From positions 1-21,818 of the forward strand of contig CAAGIQ010000116.1 in the NCBI GenBank assembly GCA_900769965.1: DNA of 21,818 nucleotides, written 5' to 3'. The position numbers and the translations under genes were made by a program. Shown one piece after another: positions 16,190 through 21,818 of the stretch; position 1 is the first letter of the stretch, and the number at the start of each line of letters is the position of its first letter. Below the pieces are notes generated by a model that saw nothing but the letters and a program-made list of their open reading frames with translations, was not told the DNA's origin and searched no databases. The stretch comes from Bacilli bacterium. GTDB taxonomy: Bacteria; Bacillota_I; Bacilli_A; RFN20; CAG-288.

Positions 16190-18832
16190 TTATTCGGCAG
16201 ATGGGAATAAAACTAATGAATAGCTATAAACTTCTGGAGAAGTATATCCATTAACTGTAATATCTGTATAAGATTCAAGGAAGAAACCACCTAAACCTAA
16301 TAAGTATTCACCGAAGACTGGAGTTGTAGTGAATGTGACAGTATTCGAATCTTCTGCATATGTAACTTCTTTATAATAGACATCATAGCCTGTGACTTCA
16401 AGATATTCAGTTGGATATAAGATAGCGTTAATCTTATTGCCGTCCCAAATGTTGAAGAATACTAATTCAAGATCGCAGTTAGACCAATCAATTCCTTCAA
16501 TTTCAGTAGCCATTTGATATTCAAATGTAACTGTGATTGATTTATCTTCATGAACTTTGAACCAGTCTTCTTTTCCATAGGTTGTAACACAAGGTTCAAG
16601 CTCAGCACCTTCATTTAATAAGACAGCAGTATCACCAGCTTTCCATAATGTATCATAAGACCAAATCTTTCCATCATAGACTAATGATTCGTCAAGAACT
16701 GATGTATCTGGACCCCAGTTAAGAGTAAAGCCAGAAGAGTTGTTACTCTTTAAGACTTCCATGAAGTTGAGTGGGTTTAATGTATTACCGGAAATAGAAC
16801 CGAAACCTAAATCGAATTGACCGATCATTAAGTGTTTGTAGTAAACATCGGACCATACAGCAACACCATAGTTATTAATGCTTAGAGTTAAATTATTTGC
16901 CTTAGCTTTTGGAGCATTATTGAAAACTGGTTCAATGAAAGACTTAATTTCAGCACCATAAGTAGTAATTTGAGATTCAGCCATCCACCAAATATCAATA
17001 TTTAAGGTATCACCTTTCTTGATAGAACCATCTGCTAACATTGTATCGATGGCACTATCGAATAAATTTTTAGATAATTCGGTATTATAGCCGTATAATC
17101 TATCACCAGAAGCAATAGATTCCTCTGTTTCGAATCCGGCATCGATTAAAGCTTGTTTATGTTCTTCTGTTGCGTTGTAAGATTTACCATTTTCTGGGTC
17201 AGACATATAAGCAGAACCGAAATAGTCACAAGAAGCAATAGAACCATGGTTTGTGGCGATCGTTTCTCTATCGATGGAGAATAATAAGCCTTTTAAGAAA
17301 TCTTTATTTGACATCCAAGGTTTAACATCCCAATACTCAGATTCTGGTGTAGTAGCAATTTCACCTTCTTCACCGAACTTTTCAATCCATTGTTCTTCAG
17401 TACAAGAGTTAATGTTGAGTTTAAAGACAGAGTCACCAGTAACAGTTGTTGTACGTGGATCGGATTTGTATTGACTTAAGAAGTCTTGTGGGATTGAAGC
17501 AGAGTCAAGGTTTCCAGCTAAGAATTCATTGAATACAGCATTTGGATCAGTTGTAGCAGCCTTTAAAACTGTAACTTTAATACCTGGAATCTTGTATCTG
17601 CCTTTCATTCCATCAACATTATCACCAAACCAATTTTCATTTCTCTTGAAGACAATAGCTTGTTGGTCAACCCAAGTTTCAAGATAATATGGTCCAACAC
17701 AGAGAATTGTATCAACTGGAGTTAATGATTTATCATTGGAGTAAGAACCATAGTTTTCAATACCACCGATATCTTCAATAAATCCGGTTGGGATTGGAGT
17801 ATATAAGTTAGAAGATAAAGCATACATTGCATAGAATTGGGTGGTTGGAGCACCTAATTTAATTTCTAACCAAGCTTCACCATCTTCTTCATAACCTTTA
17901 ACACCAACACCAGCCCAAGCTTCTTCGTTGAAACCATCAGCTGAAGCGTTAAAGTATGCTCTAGCGCCAGAAATTGATGAATACCCTGTTGCACTAGCTA
18001 ATTCAGCTCCTCTGTAGAGGTTGTTCTTCTTTGTTAATAAGACTTTGAAGGCGTTGACATAGTCTTCTAGTTCAATACCTTTATTATCATATCCTTTAGC
18101 TCTTAAAGAAGCACTGCTAGTTCTATAAGCTAATCCATCTTTCTTTGTTCTAACTCTGAACTTCCAAGTTTGAGAAAGTCCACCATTTGTAGCATAGTCA
18201 GCATCTACTGGAATTGGTCTATTGTCTTTAGCCAAATCGCCATACCAGTCATAACCATCTTTGGTTTCATTTAATTTAGTTGACCAGTAGGATCCACCGA
18301 TATAAGAATATAAATCAGCAACTTGAGAACCATCAGTATTTAATGCGTTGATGTTAGCTGGATCAGAAGATTCAACTGAATGTAAGTATCTCTTCCAGTT
18401 AACATTAGTTTCTGACTCCATATCAGCAGTGATTGAACCTTCACTTAAGATACCAAAACCATAGCCTGGAACATAGTTTTCTGTTCCTTTAACTAATCTT
18501 GAGTTGTACATGACATAACCACCATTTTCGTAAAGTGGTAAGCCTGTTAAGAAGTTGTTGTAAGCATAAGCTTCGAGTTTTCCTAAGATTTCTGTCTTTT
18601 GTTGATAATCAGCGGCAGCATAGGAAAAAGCACCGGAAGCAACAACTGGTTCTTCTTCTACTGAAGTAGAAGATGATGATGATACTGGTGCAGATGTAGT
18701 AGGAGTATCTGATGTAGGAGCACTAGAAGATGGAGTGGAACTAGAAGTCTCACCACAAGCAGCTAATGTAGATAATCCTAAAGTTGAAACAAGTGCCAAA
18801 CTTGCAATAAGCAAAAATGACTTTTTCTTCAT
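16190..18832 (-). CDS. oppA: Oligopeptide-binding lipoprotein OppA
   Basis: The extracellular peptide receptor of the importer (SBP_bac_5 family). It begins with a lipoprotein signal ending LAAC (Cys26), then a Ser/Thr/Pro-rich linker (about 29-58) that would hold the receptor away from the membrane. The mature domain starts near TGLPLYENGGYVMYN (about 96-110), a stretch typical of Firmicutes OppA. It continues with VGPYYLETWV and VFKRNENWFGD, which are SBP_5 hallmarks. At 880 residues it is far longer than the usual 540-600. The last 120 residues or so look beta-rich and may be an added domain. The ribosome site AAAGGAG is at about 18842-18848. It has its own promoter, a cre box upstream and a terminator downstream. 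Confidence 0.94.
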   Translation of the reverse strand: MKKKSFLLIASLALVSTLGLSTLAACGETSSSTPSSSAPTSDTPTTSAPVSSSSSTSVEEEPVVASGAFSYAAADYQQKTEILGKLEAYAYNNFLTGLPLYENGGYVMYNSRLVKGTENYVPGYGFGILSEGSITADMESETNVNWKRYLHSVESSDPANINALNTDGSQVADLYSYIGGSYWSTKLNETKDGYDWYGDLAKDNRPIPVDADYATNGGLSQTWKFRVRTKKDGLAYRTSSASLRAKGYDNKGIELEDYVNAFKVLLTKKNNLYRGAELASATGYSSISGARAYFNASADGFNEEAWAGVGVKGYEEDGEAWLEIKLGAPTTQFYAMYALSSNLYTPIPTGFIEDIGGIENYGSYSNDKSLTPVDTILCVGPYYLETWVDQQAIVFKRNENWFGDNVDGMKGRYKIPGIKVTVLKAATTDPNAVFNEFLAGNLDSASIPQDFLSQYKSDPRTTTVTGDSVFKLNINSCTEEQWIEKFGEEGEIATTPESEYWDVKPWMSNKDFLKGLLFSIDRETIATNHGSIASCDYFGSAYMSDPENGKSYNATEEHKQALIDAGFETEESIASGDRLYGYNTELSKNLFDSAIDTMLADGSIKKGDTLNIDIWWMAESQITTYGAEIKSFIEPVFNNAPKAKANNLTLSINNYGVAVWSDVYYKHLMIGQFDLGFGSISGNTLNPLNFMEVLKSNNSSGFTLNWGPDTSVLDESLVYDGKIWSYDTLWKAGDTAVLLNEGAELEPCVTTYGKEDWFKVHEDKSITVTFEYQMATEIEGIDWSNCDLELVFFNIWDGNKINAILYPTEYLEVTGYDVYYKEVTYAEDSNTVTFTTTPVFGEYLLGLGGFFLESYTDITVNGYTSPEVYSYSLVLFPSAE

Positions 18833-18870
18833 AATAAATTTCTCCTTTCAAAAGATTTAAGTATGCACTA

Positions 18871-18898
18871 ATTATATCGTATTCAAGTTCAATGTCAA
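18871..18898 (-). promoter_or_regulatory. Main promoter of oppA
   Basis: On the minus strand TTGACA (18893-18898), a 16-base spacer and TATAAT (18871-18876): both boxes are perfect consensus. Transcription would start near 18864, about 30 bases before the oppA ATG. Confidence 0.88.
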
Positions 18899-18931
18899 TA
18901 AAAAACTTTCGTTCAAAATGAAAAAAATTTA

Positions 18932-18945
18932 AGTAAACGCTTACA
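18932..18945 (-). promoter_or_regulatory. cre box (CcpA-type catabolite control site)
   Basis: TGTAAGCGTTTACT on the minus strand fits the cre consensus TGWAARCGYTWWCW at every position. Its centre is about 74 bases upstream of the expected start from the main oppA promoter, and it lies right at the start point of a possible upstream promoter. CcpA or another LacI-family regulator is the likely binder; no regulator gene is in the window. Confidence 0.75.
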
Positions 18946-18973
18946 TTAAAATATTTATATACTATTTGTTCAA
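18945..18973 (-). promoter_or_regulatory. Possible second, upstream promoter of oppA
   Basis: On the minus strand TTGAAC (18968-18973), a 17-base spacer and TTTAAT (18945-18950). It is a weaker match than the main promoter. If real, the cre box begins at its -10 edge and covers its start point, a classic repression position. Confidence 0.4.
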
Positions 18974-18992
18974 AAATATATCAAAAATAAGT

Positions 18993-19041
18993 AAAAAAAT
19001 ACTCTATATTTAGCCTCAATGTAAGCGAATATAGAGTATTT
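18993..19041 (-). terminator. Hairpin terminator after the DUF3899-like gene
   Basis: A perfect 14-bp inverted repeat (18997-19010 with 19028-19041) with a 17-base loop starts 11 bases after the stop codon. On the minus strand it ends in a run of seven T residues, part of which is in the stem. The stem is AU-rich and the loop large, so termination may be partial. The loop contains the octamer TGTAAGCG on the plus strand. Confidence 0.65.
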
Positions 19042-19052
19042 ACATTACTAGA

Positions 19053-19454
19053 TTAATAACCGATTACGTTGATAATTATAGTTATAACTATAAAGGCTAC
19101 AAACAAAAGTACCGGTGGAATTAACAACGCTATATAACTCGGTTTAGAATTTTTTCTTTTCTGAGTCTTCTGTTCCTTGTAATCGTGCATGTCTTTATAT
19201 TTTCTAGAAGTAGGATCTTTAGAAAATGAATTACCTACAGCGATAAAACCATAAGAGAAAGTATCAAAAGCCCCACATCTCGAGCAAAAAATCAAACCTA
19301 CGATACATAAGAAAACAAAAGAAGGAATAAAGCAGGCATTTGAAAAGCCAGATAAAGTGTAGTTACCATAGCCGAAAAGAACGCCGACAAAACCTACTAC
19401 ACAGAAAAGAGAACTAACTAGCCATGTTATTAAAAGTTTAACTTTATAGGTCAT
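19053..19454 (-). CDS. Small membrane protein, DUF3899-like
   Basis: The 133-residue protein has three hydrophobic segments (about 5-28, 38-58 and 107-131) with a charged Lys-rich cytoplasmic-type loop between the second and third. The pattern SNACFIPSFVF followed by GAFDTFSYGF (61-70) resembles the DUF3899 family of Firmicutes, whose function is not known. The start has GGGAGG at about 19461-19467, and a promoter lies upstream. It has its own terminator, so it appears to be a single-gene transcript between rpoC and the opp locus. Nothing in it suggests a direct link to peptide uptake. Confidence 0.75.
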   Translation of the reverse strand: MTYKVKLLITWLVSSLFCVVGFVGVLFGYGNYTLSGFSNACFIPSFVFLCIVGLIFCSRCGAFDTFSYGFIAVGNSFSKDPTSRKYKDMHDYKEQKTQKRKNSKPSYIALLIPPVLLFVAFIVITIIINVIGY

Positions 19455-19479
19455 ATTAATTCCTCCCTAGACTTTAAAT

Positions 19480-19508
19480 AATATACTTTATGTTTATATT
19501 TATTGCAA
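19480..19508 (-). promoter_or_regulatory. Promoter of the DUF3899-like gene
   Basis: On the minus strand TTGCAA (19503-19508), a 17-base spacer and TATATT (19480-19485). It lies just downstream of the rpoC terminator and about 25 bases before the start codon. Confidence 0.65.
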
Positions 19509-19525
19509 ATAATATATCTTCATAG

Positions 19526-19552
19526 AAAAAGGACTGCATTTAAGCAATCCTT
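19526..19552 (-). terminator. Terminator of rpoC
   Basis: On the minus strand AAGGATTGC pairs with GCAGTCCTT (one U-G wobble) around a 6-base loop, followed by five T residues (A-run at 19526-19530). It starts 5 bases after the rpoC stop codon. Confidence 0.88.
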
Positions 19553-19557
19553 AGTTT

Positions 19558-21818
19558 TTATAATCCTTTAGCAGAAGCGATAATTTCTTCTTCGGTTAAT
19601 TCGGAGATGGAATCATCGTTAGCAAGATCATCGGAGTCGATAACTTCCTCTTCTTCGACGACTTCATCAACGACATCGTTATTAACTTCAACTTCTTCTT
19701 GTGGGAATTCAGTTAAATTATCGTATTCATCATCGGTTTCACCTTCAAATCCGGTACCGGCTGGGATGAGTTTACCGATCATGACATTCTCTTTTAAGCC
19801 GTGGAGGTAATCGATTCTACCTTTAACAGCAGCATCGGTTAATACTCTTGTAGTTTCCTGGAAGGAAGCCGAAGATAAGAAGGAGTTAGTATCAAGAGCA
19901 GCTTTAGTAATACCTAAGAGGACTGGTCTACCAACAGCTCGACGTTTACCTTCAAGAATAACTTTCTCATTAGCATCGGTAAAGTTGATTACATCGACTT
20001 TAGAGCCTGGTAATAAGGAAGTATCTCCACCATCGATGATGTAGATCTTTCTAACCATCTGACGGACGATAACTTCGATGTGCTTATCGGAAATGCCGAT
20101 AGACTGGCTTCTATAAACTCTTTGAACTTCGTTAAGGAGGTAGTTTTCAACAGTTTCGACATCGCTAGCTTCAAGTAAGGCTTTTGGATCGATACTACCA
20201 GAAGTTAAAGCTTGACCATTCTTAACGTGATCGCCGACTTTAACGATGATAGTAGCACCAGCGTTAGTGATATATGATTTCTCTTCAAGTTCATTCTTGA
20301 TAGTGATTTGATGTCTATTAGTTGTAGCATCGGAAACAGTATCGGAAACGACTTCACCTTCGATTTCAGTAATCAAAGCAACACCCTTTGGCTCTCTGGC
20401 TTCGATCAACTCTTGAACTCTTGGTAAACCTTGAGTAATATCGTCACCACCAGCAACACCACCGGTGTGGAAGTTCTTCATGGTTAACTGTGTACCTGGT
20501 TCACCGATAGATTGAGCAGCCATGATACCGACAGCATCACCGATTTGGACCATTTCGCCAGTAGCGAGGTTTTTACCATAGCAGTGGACGCAGACACCAT
20601 CTTTAGTTTCACAGGTGAACAAGCTTCTAATCTCAACTTCTTTAAGACCAGCAGCGACAACTCTCTTAGCGTCTTTTTCTTCGATTAAAGTATTACCTTT
20701 AACTAAAACTTCACCAGTTTGTGGATCGACGATATCTCTAGCGGAGTAACGTCCGATCAATCTGTCAGCTAAGCTAACGATTTCTTTATTTTCCTTATCG
20801 TAGATAGCTCTAACGATAAAGCCGTGGTCACAACCACAATCTTCTTCTCTAACGATGACATCGTGAGAGACATCGATAAGTCTTCTTGTTAAGTAACCGG
20901 AGTCAGCAGTCTTTAACGCAGTATCAGCACCACCTTTTCTAGCACCGTGGGTAGCGATAAAGAATTCGCTAACGGAAAGTCCATCTCTAAAGCAAGACTT
21001 AATTGGAATCTCGATAGCATCGCCATTTGGCTTAGTCATAAGACCACGCATACCGATAAGTTGAACGAAGTTAGTTAACTTACCTCTAGCGCCGGATTCG
21101 GACATCATGAAGACCGGGTTACGGTTCTCTTTATCCATCAACTCTTTCAAGGCTTTAGTAACCTTTTCAGAGACATCGTTCCAAGCTTTAACAACTTTAG
21201 CGTGTCTTTCAGAGTCGGTTAATAAACCTTTTTCAAATTGACGTTCATATCTATCGACTAACTTTTCAGTATCAGCCATCCACTTATGCTTATCAGCTAA
21301 TGGTGATGGTTCATCATCATTAGAAGTTTCAGCGGAGATATCAGCGATAGAAACGGTGATACCTGAAACTGTGGAGAACTCGAAACCTAAATGCTTGATA
21401 TCATCTAAGATATGAGATGTTTGTTCAGCTTTATATCTTGAGAATAATTCACCGATAAATAACTCGATTTGTTTCTTTCCAAATGGTTTATTTAACGGAC
21501 GAGCAGCGATAACATCTTTGATGTTAGTGCCCATCTTAACGAAATCTCTTTCAGCACACATTCTAGCGCTGTTAGCGAAGATGGTTTTATCATCTTTTCC
21601 AGATTTGAAATCAACAAAGTTGACATATGGGAAATCGGATGGGAAGATGCTGTTAAAGATAATCTTACCTGGAGTGGTAATCAAGTAGCACTTGTTCATA
21701 TCATCGCTAAAGCAGCTCTTATTTAACGAGGAAGCTCTAATAGCGATACGGTTTTGTAAATGGATTTGATGAGTTTGATAAGCTAACATGACTTCATCGA
21801 CATCCTTGAAGACTTTAC
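19558..21818 (-). CDS. rpoC: DNA-directed RNA polymerase subunit beta' (partial, 5' end outside window)
   Basis: The largest subunit of RNA polymerase. About 752 C-terminal residues are visible, and the reading frame continues to the window edge without a start. The ATG at 21789 is internal, since VFKDVDEV precedes it in frame. Numbered from that Met, the bridge-helix region reads GARKGGADTALKTADSGYL (282-300). The C-terminal zinc site has Cys318/Cys320 and the C-x6-C-x2-C set Cys393, Cys400, Cys403. The trigger-loop region has GIMAAQSIGEPGTQLTMKNF followed by HTGG. The last 50 residues or so form a strongly acidic tail. No large lineage insertion is seen. rpoB is expected just upstream, beyond the window. 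Confidence 0.97.
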   Translation of the reverse strand, partial: KVFKDVDEVMLAYQTHQIHLQNRIAIRASSLNKSCFSDDMNKCYLITTPGKIIFNSIFPSDFPYVNFVDFKSGKDDKTIFANSARMCAERDFVKMGTNIKDVIAARPLNKPFGKKQIELFIGELFSRYKAEQTSHILDDIKHLGFEFSTVSGITVSIADISAETSNDDEPSPLADKHKWMADTEKLVDRYERQFEKGLLTDSERHAKVVKAWNDVSEKVTKALKELMDKENRNPVFMMSESGARGKLTNFVQLIGMRGLMTKPNGDAIEIPIKSCFRDGLSVSEFFIATHGARKGGADTALKTADSGYLTRRLIDVSHDVIVREEDCGCDHGFIVRAIYDKENKEIVSLADRLIGRYSARDIVDPQTGEVLVKGNTLIEEKDAKRVVAAGLKEVEIRSLFTCETKDGVCVHCYGKNLATGEMVQIGDAVGIMAAQSIGEPGTQLTMKNFHTGGVAGGDDITQGLPRVQELIEAREPKGVALITEIEGEVVSDTVSDATTNRHQITIKNELEEKSYITNAGATIIVKVGDHVKNGQALTSGSIDPKALLEASDVETVENYLLNEVQRVYRSQSIGISDKHIEVIVRQMVRKIYIIDGGDTSLLPGSKVDVINFTDANEKVILEGKRRAVGRPVLLGITKAALDTNSFLSSASFQETTRVLTDAAVKGRIDYLHGLKENVMIGKLIPAGTGFEGETDDEYDNLTEFPQEEVEVNNDVVDEVVEEEEVIDSDDLANDDSISELTEEEIIASAKGL

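Noticed and set aside
18660..18760. Low-complexity repeat in the 5' part of oppA
   Set aside because: This is the coding sequence of the Ser/Thr-rich linker after the lipoprotein cysteine, a usual feature of such receptors.
18833..19052. CodY box or riboswitch in the oppA leader
   Set aside because: No sequence matched the CodY consensus well enough, and the mRNA leader from the main promoter is only about 30 bases, too short for a riboswitch.
19607..20174. Ser/Thr-rich open frames overlapping rpoC
   Set aside because: They are shadows of the acidic RpoC tail and conserved C-terminal coding sequence.
21787..21789. ATG at 21789 as the start of rpoC
   Set aside because: The frame is open to the window edge with RpoC-like residues before it; this is an internal Met.
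4814..21818. UGA read as tryptophan (Mollicutes code)
   Set aside because: All genes are full length under the standard code and use TGG for Trp; no conserved Trp position was seen replaced by TGA.

Overview
The window looks like chromosomal DNA from a low-GC, Gram-positive-lineage bacterium, most likely an uncultured gut Bacilli (Erysipelotrichia or former Tenericutes/RF39-like). This is inferred from the AT-rich sequence, strong AGGAGG-type ribosome binding sites, Firmicutes-type OppA/B/C/D/F proteins, lipoproteins with Ser/Thr-rich linkers, and a CcpA-type cre box. Tryptophan is read from TGG and all genes are open under the standard bacterial code. None of the 14 visible genes uses TGA as its stop. 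No tRNA, rRNA, CRISPR array, transposase or phage gene was found.

Layout: the left part (about 1-4760) runs on the plus strand. It holds secG (protein export), rnr (RNase R), smpB (tmRNA partner), an ECF-transporter S component of the folate type, and tdk (thymidine kinase). secG has a consensus promoter whose -35 box is covered by a perfect 10-bp dyad. rnr, smpB and the ECF gene overlap or nearly abut, and tdk has its own extended -10 promoter. The plus and minus blocks converge at 4738-4805 with back-to-back terminators.

The rest (4814-21818) runs on the minus strand. In transcription order it holds rpoC (5' end outside the window), a small DUF3899-like membrane protein, oppA, oppB-oppC-oppD-oppF, a small lipoprotein, and a large secreted subtilisin-like (S8) protease. 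rpoC and the DUF3899 gene each end in a hairpin terminator. oppA has a near-consensus promoter with a cre box upstream. A terminator follows oppA, and oppBCDF have a second promoter of their own. This arrangement would give much binding protein and less permease.

The most notable content is the peptide-uptake locus. Its proteins are the usual Opp components, but most carry large additions. OppC has an extra extracytoplasmic domain of about 330 residues. OppD has a coiled-coil insert of about 190 residues inside the ATPase. OppF has an N-terminal coiled-coil extension, a further insert of about 90 residues before the Q-loop, and a C-terminal domain resembling DUF2188. OppA is about 880 residues. 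The lipoprotein and protease follow oppF with no recognisable promoter between. The locus therefore reads as one degrade-and-import system: the protease cuts external protein, OppA captures peptides, and OppBCDF imports them. The components are known families. The additions and their joint occurrence are the part worth following up.
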